This document shows positions 56,701-64,000 of a stretch of DNA of 64,000 nt, piece after piece. The translations under genes and the position numbers were made by a program. The stretch spans positions 872,501 to 936,500 of the forward strand of contig NZ_AP031575.1 of assembly GCF_040436405.1 (NCBI RefSeq). Direction: 5' to 3'. The DNA comes from Marinomonas sp. THO17 (GTDB taxonomy: Bacteria; Pseudomonadota; Gammaproteobacteria; Pseudomonadales; Marinomonadaceae). The notes beneath the pieces were generated by a model that was not told the origin of the DNA, did not search any database, and was given only the letters and a program-made list of their open reading frames with translations. How positions within the stretch are numbered: the stretch's first letter is position 1; every line of letters begins with the position of its first letter.

Positions 56701-57042
56701 GTAACCAATTTTCACCCGCGCCCATTGACCGATCAAATCATCGGCCACCCCCTGCACAGACGGCAATTGAGCCACTTTGGGTGTGGCTGGCGGCAAATCT
56801 GCAAAATCACTTGTGGGGGTCGCCTTAGTAGTCAAAGGATCCGCTTCATTGGCACGTAAATTCAGGCTGAAATGATATGACTGAGATACGGCTTCCTGAC
56901 CTTGTAAAGACATCAGCCGCAAATAATTGGCATTGAAAGCGTGCCCTTTAGCACCGGCCTTCACCTCAAAAGACAAGTTGGTCAAAAATTGTCTTTTCGA
57001 ATCCACAGCCATGTAATCGAGCGGTAATCGATTATCACTCAT
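53770..57042 (-). CDS. vgrG: VgrG (TssI) spike protein with long repeat-rich C-terminal extension
   Basis: A 1,090-aa VgrG. gp27-like base ~20-450 (GVISSISLSAPGEYTAEMQSPLFPL; LQSGETDFAMLQRLMKKAAVYFYFV), gp5/OB-type region ~500-640, then an extension from ~640 to 1,060 rich in Ser, Thr, Asn. From ~805 on it is a ~10-residue repeat; ~875-1,015 has a regular 20-residue (60-bp) period of the type SINTTIGASNEVNTKLSLSN. This predicts a long beta-helical needle or fibre. No toxin domain is recognised at the C-terminus (KVQLSYGPAAITNQPS...). Ribosome-binding GAGG at 57042 and a sigma-54 site upstream. Confidence 0.9.
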   Translation of the reverse strand: MSDNRLPLDYMAVDSKRQFLTNLSFEVKAGAKGHAFNANYLRLMSLQGQEAVSQSYHFSLNLRANEADPLTTKATPTSDFADLPPATPKVAQLPSVQGVADDLIGQWARVKIGYSLVFDPLDVDNTKLLTVAPDELEELPSRYFYGVISSISLSAPGEYTAEMQSPLFPLTLRNKYHLYKHMRIQEVFETLLQPELLRFGEQFKLAFHITGLAASRKQDWLQSGETDFAMLQRLMKKAAVYFYFVHGEDALTLVFSNQTSQPENVLIPGTKQGYLRLRYSYTSSLPLGLQQGDLLCNLQYQVTMVPNHLESTLVYREPNWRSNEVAGYDSYITATTEETDKVDYSYYKAFSYGVDEAESEESLSYLDSQFACQQSTLSGECTSTLLSPGYAFYLQQMPLDPSAKIPKQTATQLMPEQFNNAFFTVTKITHKASQTAPYSASIEATPIPFYMKKNTSVEVTQDKTVFDPNADMSVASMDGKAVLITPYDLQETHQGSVLAKVLESAVPKDAYFFEKANFDPRLGHVSIGEGEDLPAQRFKEIGCVVQFATDEGTSIKHWVALSDSSETVPAVNSMVIVARGDNESEIPQIQQALSSHGQKSIQPAYWKNNSWSFNTNWGSSCNTSYGDSLSIHFGEEVTPQLNTATKIVKEAYLNSSVLGANIGGASYNKGTSFSYSTTEQGAQGLASASVSQGSHFSESYSEQDYSVSYNNTRQSYSQSNKSVNISYQGPFVESIDENNLSFINGRIPNQKIIDICDGLSDGSNLSQSHTKGKSINLSGTGTEPPSVDSYDSTAVVYSHSKTEGKVINKNEQIGDTYSDSTTTGNTYSTSLMNGNTESRSTTMGNSTSNTQIIGNADHVSQTMGVTNQNDTFIGVRNNLSTSLGATNSMNTFVGMTNDISTRLSLANSINTMIGESHDVTTKLSLDNSINTSIGESNSISTNLSASNSISTNIGASNEVNNRLSLSNSINTTIGASNEVNTKLSVSNSTNTIIGASNDVTTKLSLGSSINTTIGASLALNTTIGGNMSVNTDIGGSVSVSTNIGANVSIDNNAGVKVQLSYGPAAITNQPSIESQIRGIVAEMLAVKCTL
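54001..54425 (-). repeat. 60-bp coding repeats in vgrG
   Basis: About seven units with 60-bp period, visible as the recurrence of CATTTGACGCC and GGTATTAAT blocks near 54056, 54116, 54176, 54236 and 54296. Units vary at third positions and keep the frame, so the protein repeat is under selection. Confidence 0.85.
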
Positions 57043-57083
57043 ATAATCTGCCTCATGCTGATCAATCAGGATAAGGAGACCAG

Positions 57084-57100
57084 AGCAGGATTAATGCCAA
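57084..57100 (-). promoter_or_regulatory. Sigma-54-like promoter of the vgrG operon
   Basis: On the minus strand TTGGCAT-TAATC-CTGCT: the -24 TGGCA, five-base spacer and conserved GC at -12 fit; two positions deviate. Transcription would begin near 57073, ~30 nt before the vgrG start. A sigma-54 activator is encoded at the far end of the same island. Confidence 0.5.
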
Positions 57101-57388
57101 AAAATAAAAATTAATAAAAACAGTTGGTTAGCTTAATGCAATAAAATAAAGAAGCGAATACCTGTTATAAAAACAGCCAACTGGGTTCATTTTAACCCAA
57201 CCTAATAGGCCTCAATAATCCATAAAATGGCTGATCATGCGGCCTTACTAAAAAACCACTTAACACCCGAGATAATCCCAAACCATGCATTTCCATTAAA
57301 AAAACCTCTGTGCAATAATCAAAACATCATTCATTTCGAGGAAACGAGTCAGAACATCACATTCAATATAATAAGGAAGTCGTAAACC
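57101..57388. other. Gap between vgrG and the flavin monooxygenase gene
   Basis: Divergent promoter region of ~290 bp; AT-rich; a small dyad TGGGTT...AACCCA at 57182-57199. No gene seen. Confidence 0.5.
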
Positions 57389-58915
57389 ATGGAAAAAAAG
57401 AAAGCGAAAGTTGCCATCATTGGCGCAGGTGTCTCAGGTATCGCGGCAGCGAATGTTTGGAAAAAGTGTGGCTATGAGGTTACATTATTTGAAGCCTCAG
57501 AACAGGTTGGAGGTCAATGGAACCAAACTTATCCTGGCGTCAGCTTGCAAAATACCGCCCCTCAATACCAATTTTCTGAATTCCCCTGGCCCTTTAAAAC
57601 GGACCGTCACCCCAGTGGAGAAGATGTTCTAAAGTATCTCAATCAAGCCGTCGAAGAATTTGCTTTAACCATCCAGTTTAATCACCGACTCAAGGCTATG
57701 ACAGCCGATCCTCAGGGCTGGCAATTAACCTTTGAAAACGGTAACAGTCATCACTTCGGCTACGTTGTCATTGCGACAGGGCAATACCCCGGAGGCGATC
57801 AAAAGCGTTTGCCCCGATTCAACAATATGGATCTGTACCAAGGTGACATCATCACCAACATCGATTCCAAAGAGGTCTTTAAAGACAAAAATGTTGCTGT
57901 GATTGGCTTTGGGAAAACCGCTCTGGATTTCGCTACTTGGAGCAGTGAGACAGCCAACACCACAAAACACATTTTTAGAACACCAAGGTGGACCATACCA
58001 GATTACTTGCTTGGAATAGATTACACGAAACCATTCTTTGCGCGAATCGGCAGTGGCATGATGCCCTCATGGGGAGCCAGTACTTGGATGCAAAAGTTGT
58101 TACATAACCGACTGCCTTTTATCGTTAATGGCTTTTGGCGTTTAATCTGTAATCTATTTTTATATCAGCATCGCCAAGATGCAAAACTCGGCTCAATCGA
58201 GAAAAAAGTGTTAGATGTGGTTATTCCGCCTAAATCTCAATTCATGGCCGACTTCAGAAGTGCTTCTGCCCTTGCGCCAAAACGATATTATGAATACATA
58301 GCGCACCAAGGTATCAGCCCCTATCGTGGCGAAGTGTCGGCGTTTTATGAGGATGGTATTATCTTATCGGACGGTCAAAAAATACCCGCCGACATGGTTT
58401 GCTTATGTTGTGGCAATGAAGCGCCTAACTACGACTATCTGCCCAAAAAATATGCTCAATTTCTACAAATAAACGGCGGCCCTTCACTCTATCGCCATCA
58501 AATTGAACCTCGTATTCCAAACTTAGGCTTTGCTGGCTACAACCATGGCTTCATGCACATTGCCTTGGCGGAAATGGGAGCGCTATGGCAAATCGCGGCG
58601 TATGAGCAAACTTTTCAGTTACCAAGCGAAGAAGACATGCTTGCCTCAGCGGCAAGAGTTATGCAGTGGAAAAAAGATCACTCTTCTTATGAGTCGACCA
58701 TTAATATGGCTGTCAATACACGCTACCAACAACATTTGGACATACTGATGCAAGATATGGGTATCAGCCAATGGCGAAAAATGCCCAATGTCTTCGCTGA
58801 AGTCTTCTCTCGATATGACCCGACAGACTACAAGGGTGTCATCAAAGAGTATTTGACAAAAAGCCAACAAACTTCCTTTGGTGCTATCAAACCCACCGTA
58901 GCAGTGGATGCCTAA
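57389..58915 (+). CDS. Flavin-containing monooxygenase-like oxidoreductase
   Basis: A 508-aa FMO-type protein: FAD fold KVAIIGAGVSGIAAANVWKKCG (~6-28), EASEQVGGQWNQTYPG, VIATGQYPGGD, second dinucleotide fold NVAVIGFGKTALDFATWSS (~170), and a C-terminal GFAGYNHGFMHIALAEM. It should use NADPH and O2 to oxidise a soft nucleophile (N or S) or ketone; the substrate is unknown. Start follows AAGGAAG at 57374-57380. Its last 28 codons are duplicated downstream. Confidence 0.85.
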   Translation: MEKKKAKVAIIGAGVSGIAAANVWKKCGYEVTLFEASEQVGGQWNQTYPGVSLQNTAPQYQFSEFPWPFKTDRHPSGEDVLKYLNQAVEEFALTIQFNHRLKAMTADPQGWQLTFENGNSHHFGYVVIATGQYPGGDQKRLPRFNNMDLYQGDIITNIDSKEVFKDKNVAVIGFGKTALDFATWSSETANTTKHIFRTPRWTIPDYLLGIDYTKPFFARIGSGMMPSWGASTWMQKLLHNRLPFIVNGFWRLICNLFLYQHRQDAKLGSIEKKVLDVVIPPKSQFMADFRSASALAPKRYYEYIAHQGISPYRGEVSAFYEDGIILSDGQKIPADMVCLCCGNEAPNYDYLPKKYAQFLQINGGPSLYRHQIEPRIPNLGFAGYNHGFMHIALAEMGALWQIAAYEQTFQLPSEEDMLASAARVMQWKKDHSSYESTINMAVNTRYQQHLDILMQDMGISQWRKMPNVFAEVFSRYDPTDYKGVIKEYLTKSQQTSFGAIKPTVAVDA

Positions 58916-59040
58916 TAAGACCAAGGTATTTTGGATTCCAATAGCATTCAATCATACTTCACTGAAAGCACTTCACTAACAGGACGCCCACATCACAATT
59001 TAAAATAGGCAATTTAAAATGGGTGTCCTGTTAAAACTAA
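58831..59040 (+). repeat. 210-bp tandem duplication, unit 1 (overlaps the monooxygenase 3' end)
   Basis: Begins with CAAGGGTGTCATCAAAGAGT within the coding end and runs past a hairpin AACAGGACGCCCA (58978-58990) / TGGGTGTCCTGTT (59020-59032), which is probably the gene's terminator-like stem. Confidence 0.9.
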
Positions 59041-59261
59041 CAAGGGTGTTATCAAAGAGTATTTGACAAAAAGCCAACAAATGCCCTTTGGTGCTATCAA
59101 ACCCACCGTAGCAGTGGATGCCTAATAAAACCTAGGTATTTTGGATTCCAATAGCATTCAACTATACTTCACTGAAAGCACTTCACTGAAAGCACTTCAC
59201 TAACAGGACGCCCACATCAAAATTTAAAATAGGCAATTTAAAATGGCTGTCCTGTTAAAAC
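59041..59261 (+). repeat. 210-bp tandem duplication, unit 2 with ghost C-terminus
   Basis: Repeats unit 1 from CAAGGGTGTTATCAAAGAGT and still encodes KGVIKEYLTKSQQMPFGA-type residues and the stop, though no start exists: a dead 3' gene fragment (59041-59126). It has an extra internal copy of a 14-bp CACTGAAAGCACTT unit near 59168-59195. Confidence 0.9.
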
Positions 59262-59265
59262 CCTC

Positions 59266-59319
59266 GGCAATTTAAAATGGGTGTCCTGTTAAAACCCAAA
59301 ATAGCTGTCCTGTTAAAAC
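59266..59319 (+). repeat. Additional short repeats GGCAATTTAAAATGGGTGTC.. and TGTCCTGTTAAAAC
   Basis: Copies of the 30-bp element GGCAATTTAAAATGG plus GTGTCCTGTTAAAAC occur at 59008-59037, 59232-59261, 59266-59295 and, truncated, 59297-59319. Each carries the right arm of the hairpin. A nested, slippage-like expansion. Confidence 0.85.
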
Positions 59320-59385
59320 CCTTAACAATAAATATTATGCATTTAAGGAGGATGATTGCTTGTGACATTAACGCCGCGATGGTCT

Positions 59386-60864
59386 TTAGATGTGACTGAT
59401 CATAATGTGTCGCAAAACGGAATAATTTTCCAAAGACGCCATGGACAAATCCTTACCATATCCAGAGCGCTTTAACCCTCCATGGGGCATTTCACTGGGC
59501 AACAAAAAATGATTATTGATCCAGGTACAACCATACTGCAATTGGGAGGCAACTCGCATGGCGCGTTTGATATTGCCCGACCATACCGACGAAGCCAGAC
59601 CGTACTCGGATTGATTGGCCCATGCTAGCGCTTGCTCTTCATTATCGCAGCATGTAACCGAAACCACAGGACCAAATACTTCCCGTTGTACTATCTCATC
59701 TTCCACTCTCACCCCTGCAATCAGAGTGGGTTGATAAAAATACCCAGAGATATCCGGAATATTGCCCCCAATGACAATCTCAGAATGCGCCAATTCGTCG
59801 GCCCGCTCAACAAAACTGGCCACACTGTTGCGTTGTCGTTCCGAAATCAAAGGACCAAAGTCATTGTGCTCATCCTCGCTATCACCAAAGGTCAGCTTAG
59901 CAATACTCAATTTCAAATCCGCTATCAGTTTTTCGTAAATCCCCTTCTCAGCGTAAACATGACAGGCCGCCGTACAATCTTGTCCCGCATTATAAAATCC
60001 ATACTCAGTAATGCCTTGAACCACCTTTTGCAAATTGGCATCGTCCAGTACGATGACCGGGGCTTTTCCGCCTAACTCTAAATGCGTTCTTTTCACCGTC
60101 CGATAAGCCGCTTGTAATACTTTTTGCCCAGTAGAAATATCACCGGTCAAACTCACCATTCTGACGCCCGCATGCTTGATCAAACTATTACCAACGCTTT
60201 CTCCACGACCAAATACAATGTTGACTACCCCAGGCGGCAAAATGCCCTGAATCAACTGAGCAAATGCGAGACTCGTGAGAGGCGCTTGCTCTGAAGGCTT
60301 AAACACCAAGGTATTCCCAGCCGCCAAAGCGGGTGCAATTTTCCATGCCAACATCATCAAAGGATAATTCCACGGCGCAATCGCGGCCACCACACCCACA
60401 GGATCCATGCGTGTCATGCTGGTATTATTGGGTAAATACTCCCCCGCTGCAGCATTTGGACGACACCGAATCGCCCCCGCAAAATAACGAAACACATCCA
60501 CCGCCGCTGGCATTTCATCTCGCATCACCAAGTGTCTGGGTTTACCACAATTTAGGGCTTCCAAATCCGCCAAATAATGGGCATTTTTTTCTACCACCTG
60601 CGCCAATTTCAATAAGTAGCTAGCGCGTTCAATTGGCGTGGTTTTCGCCCAATGAGGTGCCGCCTTTTGCGCAGCCTTGACACTGTCATCAATTTGCTTA
60701 TTCGAAGCCTCAGCAATCAAACTAATGGAGCTTGTATTAACTGGATTGATCACACTTTCCTGATGGCCTTCACCCACTTGTAATTCCCCATTAATCAGTA
60801 ACTGGGTAGAAAACGGGTAAAACTTACCTTTTTGTTCAAAAGCGTTTGAAAAAGAATCTGTCAT
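59386..60864 (-). CDS. patD: Gamma-aminobutyraldehyde dehydrogenase (PatD-like)
   Basis: A 492-aa aldehyde dehydrogenase: [17 protein letters not shown] (catalytic Glu ~262), [22 protein letters not shown] (catalytic Cys ~297), [21 protein letters not shown] and [29 protein letters not shown]. The DCTAAC context and the last segment match E. coli PatD (YdcW), which oxidises 4-aminobutyraldehyde from putrescine to GABA. In E. coli it follows ydcSTUV; here homologous ydcS/ydcT genes are divergent, with a LysR in between, strengthening the call. Betaine aldehyde dehydrogenase is the alternative. Confidence 0.88.
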   Translation of the reverse strand: MTDSFSNAFEQKGKFYPFSTQLLINGELQVGEGHQESVINPVNTSSISLIAEASNKQIDDSVKAAQKAAPHWAKTTPIERASYLLKLAQVVEKNAHYLADLEALNCGKPRHLVMRDEMPAAVDVFRYFAGAIRCRPNAAAGEYLPNNTSMTRMDPVGVVAAIAPWNYPLMMLAWKIAPALAAGNTLVFKPSEQAPLTSLAFAQLIQGILPPGVVNIVFGRGESVGNSLIKHAGVRMVSLTGDISTGQKVLQAAYRTVKRTHLELGGKAPVIVLDDANLQKVVQGITEYGFYNAGQDCTAACHVYAEKGIYEKLIADLKLSIAKLTFGDSEDEHNDFGPLISERQRNSVASFVERADELAHSEIVIGGNIPDISGYFYQPTLIAGVRVEDEIVQREVFGPVVSVTCCDNEEQALAWANQSEYGLASSVWSGNIKRAMRVASQLQYGCTWINNHFLLPSEMPHGGLKRSGYGKDLSMASLENYSVLRHIMISHI

Positions 60865-60880
60865 CTATTCATCCCATGCT

Positions 60881-61792
60881 TTAACCAAAAAAGGTTGGCG
60901 GAGAAATGGACTCTCTCGCCACCTCGATAAAATGATTAATCAGTGCATTTCTGACTCCGCCGCGGCGCCACAGCACACCAATGTCCAAGGTATTTGAAAC
61001 ATCGAGAATTTGTTTCGCTTCTACCCTATCCCCCTCAACAGACCAAGGGCGATAAGCCATTTCCGGCATTACTGCGACCCCCATTCCAGCTGACACAAAA
61101 CTTCTCACTGCTTCTACTGAACTGCTTTTCATTGCAATGTTTGGCACGACCCTTTGAGCCTCCCAAATAGCACGTATTCGTCGCTCCATTTCATCGGTCG
61201 ACAACAAAATTTGCGGCTCTTCCAACACGCTTTTCATATTCAACGATTCCTCCTTGAGTAAAGGATGTTCAGGAGGAAGCCAAATGTGATAGCGAGAGTA
61301 AGTCAACACCTCGGTATTAAAAGCAAAATGATTATCCAGATCAGACAACATCAGCACGGCCACATCCAGTTCGCCACCAATAATAAGGTGTTCAATGTAT
61401 TCTCGTTCGTCCTCCACCACACGCACCGAAATATTGTGATAGACCCGTTTAAAACGTGCGACTAAGTCTGCTAAATAGTAGCCTGCAACCATATTGGTAA
61501 CGCCCACATTCAACACCCCTGAAACATCGTCCGTGGTTTGTTGTAAGCTGCGTTTTGCGTTTTCAACTGATCCCATTATCAAATAGGCCTGACGCAAAAA
61601 TTGATGCCCTGAGTGGGTCAACTCCATGCCTTTTGAATGTCGTTCAAACAGACTGACCCCTAACTCTTCTTCCAGCTGCTTAATGGCGGTTGTGAGAGTA
61701 GACTGAGAAATATAAACCGCACTGGCCGCCGCGGACACCGAACCTGTCTCTGCAATCGCAATAAAATAGCGAATTTGCTTGAGAGACATCAT
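60881..61792 (-). CDS. LysR-family regulator of the patD/ydcST locus
   Basis: A 303-aa LysR protein: HTH LKQIRYFIAIAETGSVSAAASAVYISQSTLTTAIKQLEEELGVSLFERHSKGM (~4-60; N-terminus typical), effector domain ~90-295 with LNVGVTNMVAGYYLADLVARF. Cotranscribed with patD (16-bp gap, upstream of it) and divergent from ydcS, with a LysR-type dyad between. It likely controls uptake and oxidation of the polyamine-derived substrate. Confidence 0.88.
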   Translation of the reverse strand: MMSLKQIRYFIAIAETGSVSAAASAVYISQSTLTTAIKQLEEELGVSLFERHSKGMELTHSGHQFLRQAYLIMGSVENAKRSLQQTTDDVSGVLNVGVTNMVAGYYLADLVARFKRVYHNISVRVVEDEREYIEHLIIGGELDVAVLMLSDLDNHFAFNTEVLTYSRYHIWLPPEHPLLKEESLNMKSVLEEPQILLSTDEMERRIRAIWEAQRVVPNIAMKSSSVEAVRSFVSAGMGVAVMPEMAYRPWSVEGDRVEAKQILDVSNTLDIGVLWRRGGVRNALINHFIEVARESISPPTFFG

Positions 61793-61932
61793 GATGAAAT
61801 GCCCTTAACGATTGCCGCTGTTATCAGCGCAAATCCCCTAACGATGACCAGCCTAAATGACGAAAACATAAGATTTTTTCCTTCTTGCTGTCACATTGTT
61901 AACAGATATATCACAAACCAGAGCCAACTCGT

Positions 61933-61949
61933 TATCTATTTTATCGATA
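61933..61949. promoter_or_regulatory. LysR-type box TATC-N9-GATA
   Basis: TATC (61933-61936), nine bases, GATA (61946-61949) with T-N11-A at its core, halfway in the gap between the divergent LysR (61792) and ydcS (62087) genes. Confidence 0.45.
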
Positions 61950-62086
61950 GCCAAGTTCTTTATTTTGTATTTGCTATGCCTTTTTGTGGCTGGATATGCT
62001 GAGCAGTAACAAGAAGGGGTACTTTGCACCACTCCCCAAGCATAAAAAACAACAAACCAACACAAACTGACCATGAAGGACGCCTT

Positions 62087-63238
62087 ATGATTGCTCTACG
62101 CTCTACCGCAAAAATAGCACTATTTAGTCTCCTCTCCTGTGGGATAGGCTTATCAAGCAACCTATACGCCGCTTCGGGTGAAGGCGAAGTGAATATCATC
62201 GCTTGGCCGGGTTACATCGAACGCGGAGACACAGACCCCGCCTATGATTGGGTCACCCAGTTTGAACAAAATACGGGCTGCTCTGTGAATGTGAAAACCG
62301 CCTCCACTTCAGATGAAATGGTAAGTTTGATGGCCAAAGGTGGCTATGATCTGGTTACCGCATCAGGCGACTCCTCCCTCAGACTTATTTATGGCAAAAG
62401 AGTGCAGCCCATCGATGTGTCAAAAATTACCGCTTGGAATACCCTAGATCCACGCCTTAAAAATGCCCCTTGGTTTACCGTAAATGGCCAGCATTATGGG
62501 GTGCCTTTTCAGTGGGGACCCAATGTTCTTATGTACAACACTCAAGTGTTTAAATCCGCTCCCACCAGTTGGAATGTTGTTTTTGAAGCTATGACATTGC
62601 CTGATGGCAAACCCAATAAAGGTCGAGTACAAGCCTATGATGGCCCTATTTACTTAGCCGATGCAGCACTCTACCTAAAAGCCACTCGTCCAGAACTCAA
62701 CATCAAAGATCCTTATGAACTCAATGAAACCCAGTATGCTGCCGTACTTGCGTTACTGCGCCAGCAACATAAATTGATCCATCGTTATTGGCACGATTAC
62801 AACGTACAAATGAGTGATTTCAAAAACGAAGGTGTGGTCGCGTCAAGTGCTTGGCCATTTCAAGCCAACGCCTTGATGGCAGAAGGGGAAAACATTGCCA
62901 CTACCGTCCCAAAAGAAGGGGTAACAGGCTGGGCCGATACCACCATGCTTGCGTCAGACAGCAAACACCCAGTGTGTGCTTATCAATGGTTAAACTGGTC
63001 GATTACACCAAAACTGCAAGGGGATTTGGCAGCTTGGTTTGGTTCAGTGCCCGCGGTTCCCAAAGCCTGCGACAACAATCCGTTATTAGGCGTCAAAGGC
63101 TGTCAAACCAATGGCTTTGACGACTTCGATAAAGTGGCCTTTTGGAAAACCCCAACCGCCAAATGCGATGCCGAAGGCACTTGCGTTTCATACAGTCGCT
63201 GGACCAAAGACTACATCGCCATCATGGGCGGGCGATGA
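62087..63238 (+). CDS. ydcS: YdcS-like periplasmic substrate-binding protein
   Basis: A 383-aa protein with signal peptide (~1-28, ends LYAASG). The mature part closely follows E. coli YdcS: IIAWPGYIERGDTDPAYDWV, TASTSDEMVSLMAKGGYDLV, KGRVQAYDGPIYLADAALYL, FKNEGVVASSAWPFQANAL, YSRWTKDYIAIMGGR. Part of a putrescine/spermidine-type ABC importer. ATG at 62087 follows GAAGGA; an upstream in-frame ATG at 62024 would add 21 residues before the signal peptide. GABA-aldehyde chemistry is supplied by the divergent patD. Confidence 0.92.
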   Translation: MIALRSTAKIALFSLLSCGIGLSSNLYAASGEGEVNIIAWPGYIERGDTDPAYDWVTQFEQNTGCSVNVKTASTSDEMVSLMAKGGYDLVTASGDSSLRLIYGKRVQPIDVSKITAWNTLDPRLKNAPWFTVNGQHYGVPFQWGPNVLMYNTQVFKSAPTSWNVVFEAMTLPDGKPNKGRVQAYDGPIYLADAALYLKATRPELNIKDPYELNETQYAAVLALLRQQHKLIHRYWHDYNVQMSDFKNEGVVASSAWPFQANALMAEGENIATTVPKEGVTGWADTTMLASDSKHPVCAYQWLNWSITPKLQGDLAAWFGSVPAVPKACDNNPLLGVKGCQTNGFDDFDKVAFWKTPTAKCDAEGTCVSYSRWTKDYIAIMGGR

Positions 63239-63266
63239 CCTAGGGACAGACCAATATGACACACCA

Positions 63267-63321
63267 GCTCCCTTGTATTCTTCTAGCACAGACGTGCCGT
63301 TTAGATAGGATACAAGGGAGC
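63267..63321 (+). terminator. Intercistronic stem-loop between ydcS and ydcT
   Basis: Perfect 12-bp arms GCTCCCTTGTAT (63267-63278) and ATACAAGGGAGC (63310-63321), with a smaller stem (AGCAC/GTGCC) in the 31-nt loop and no T run. Likely protects ydcS mRNA from 3' decay and reduces expression of the transporter genes relative to the binding protein. Confidence 0.6.
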
Positions 63322-63375
63322 CTTCAATACAAATTAATACAGAGCAATTAATACAGAACATTGCATAGGAAGGTT

Positions 63376-64000
63376 ATGAGCGCATCGATTCAACTGGTAA
63401 AGGTAACCCGTCAATTTGGTGATGTGGTTGCCGTCAATGAGGTATCTATTGATATCAAGGCGGGGGAGTTTTTCTCCATGCTAGGCCCCTCTGGCTCTGG
63501 TAAAACCACTTGCTTGCGCCTCATTGCAGGATTTGAACAGGCCGATCAAGGCAGCATTCTCATTCATGGTAAAGAAGCCGCTCATCTGCCACCTTATCAG
63601 CGTGATGTTAATACGGTTTTTCAAGACTATGCTCTTTTCCCTCACATGACCATAGAAGACAACGTAGCCTATGGTTTAATGGTCAAAGGCATGGCAAAGA
63701 AAGCCCGCAAAATTCGTGCTCAAGAAGCACTCGATATGGTGTCCTTATCTTCATATGGTAAACGTATGCCGGGGCAACTGTCTGGCGGCCAACGACAACG
63801 AGTCGCCCTTGCCCGAGCTCTGGTCAATCGCCCAAAAGTGTTGTTGCTGGACGAGCCCCTTGGCGCCCTCGACCAACAGCTGCGTGAACAAATGCAGTCT
63901 GAACTGAAAAGCCTGCAACGACAACTCGGCATCACCTTTATCTTTGTCACCCATGACCAAAACGAAGCCCTGTCCATGTCTGACCGTGTGGCGGTATTTA
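63376..64000 (+). CDS. ydcT: YdcT/PotA-like ABC ATPase (3' end cut by window)
   Basis: 208 codons are visible from ATG 63376 (after AGGAAGG): [20 protein letters not shown]..., Walker [10 protein letters not shown] (37-45), Q-loop [12 protein letters not shown], signature [15 protein letters not shown] (~135), Walker [13 protein letters not shown] (~155), switch His in [10 protein letters not shown]. Polyamine-type ATPase of the same importer as YdcS. The two permeases (ydcU, ydcV) should follow outside the window. Confidence 0.92.
   Translation, partial: MSASIQLVKVTRQFGDVVAVNEVSIDIKAGEFFSMLGPSGSGKTTCLRLIAGFEQADQGSILIHGKEAAHLPPYQRDVNTVFQDYALFPHMTIEDNVAYGLMVKGMAKKARKIRAQEALDMVSLSSYGKRMPGQLSGGQRQRVALARALVNRPKVLLLDEPLGALDQQLREQMQSELKSLQRQLGITFIFVTHDQNEALSMSDRVAVF

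Noticed and set aside
45958..57388. Complete T6SS gene cluster
   Set aside because: No tssB/C sheath, hcp, clpV, baseplate or tssJLM genes are seen; only spike and accessory genes plus a regulator.
58831..59320. CRISPR or attachment-site array
   Set aside because: The repeats contain duplicated coding sequence and nested slippage units without spacers; no integrase or tRNA target is nearby.

Overview
The window looks like a chromosomal segment of a marine gammaproteobacterium, most like Marinomonas or a related Oceanospirillales genus. That assignment is inferred from base composition (AT-rich, roughly mid-40s % GC by eye), the queA-tgt-yajC-secD order, a DUF2986 protein, and repeated LysR/ABC-transporter/osmolyte-catabolism gene sets. 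No plasmid, phage, transposase, integrase or CRISPR hallmark was seen.

Layout. 1-3.3 kb: housekeeping block on the minus strand (queA, tgt, yajC, partial secD). 3.4-3.6 kb: tRNA-Leu(CAA) with promoter and terminator. 3.6-11.6 kb: small metabolic genes (VOC, EamA, tautomerase, pirin) mixed with an envelope-modification set (GtrA flippase-like, two-component system, polyprenyl-phosphate glycosyltransferase, ArnT-like glycosyltransferase). 11.6-15.8 kb: glycine betaine demethylation (GbdR-like regulator, GbcB reductase, GbcA Rieske oxygenase). 15.9-17.6 kb: HipBA-type pair with a duplicated operator candidate. 17.6-20 kb: PssA-like phosphatidylserine synthase and a lipoprotein alpha/beta hydrolase whose nucleophile position is Ala. 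20.1-25.1 kb: a 2.6-kb tandem duplication giving two nearly identical Cache chemoreceptors and a leftover 3' piece of a LysR gene. 25-28.3 kb: the intact LysR gene, DUF1127 and an unknown lipoprotein.

28.3-45.9 kb is a nitrogen/carbon scavenging region. Its first half is a LysR-controlled operon: agmatinase-family ureohydrolase, TIM-barrel isomerase, Fe(II)/2-oxoglutarate oxygenase, amino-acid binding protein, a permease-ATPase fusion, class II aldolase and a 2-hydroxyacid dehydrogenase. Its second half pairs xanthine dehydrogenase (xdhABC, minus) with a divergent operon (NMT1/THI5-type ABC transporter, guanine-deaminase-like enzyme, second Fe(II)/2OG oxygenase). Sigma-54-like promoters lie between the two divergent units. 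I read the second half as uptake and oxidation of a modified purine feeding guanine, xanthine and urate, and the first half as catabolism of a guanidino compound; both substrates are unproven.

46-57 kb is a type VI secretion accessory island: a sigma-54 activator without a receiver domain, a SPOR-like protein, an unknown protein with a G6A4 tract, and the opposing operon vgrG-DUF2169/pentapeptide-pentapeptide-DUF3540-DUF4150 (PAAR-like). Sigma-54 promoter candidates precede both the activator region and vgrG. The VgrG carries an unusual 10/20-residue repeat tail. No structural T6SS genes and no obvious toxin are present here.

57-64 kb: a flavin monooxygenase with a duplicated 3' end, then a putrescine/aminobutyraldehyde locus like E. 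coli ydcST-patD: PatD dehydrogenase and LysR on the minus strand, divergent from YdcS-like binding protein and a YdcT-like ATPase cut by the window end.
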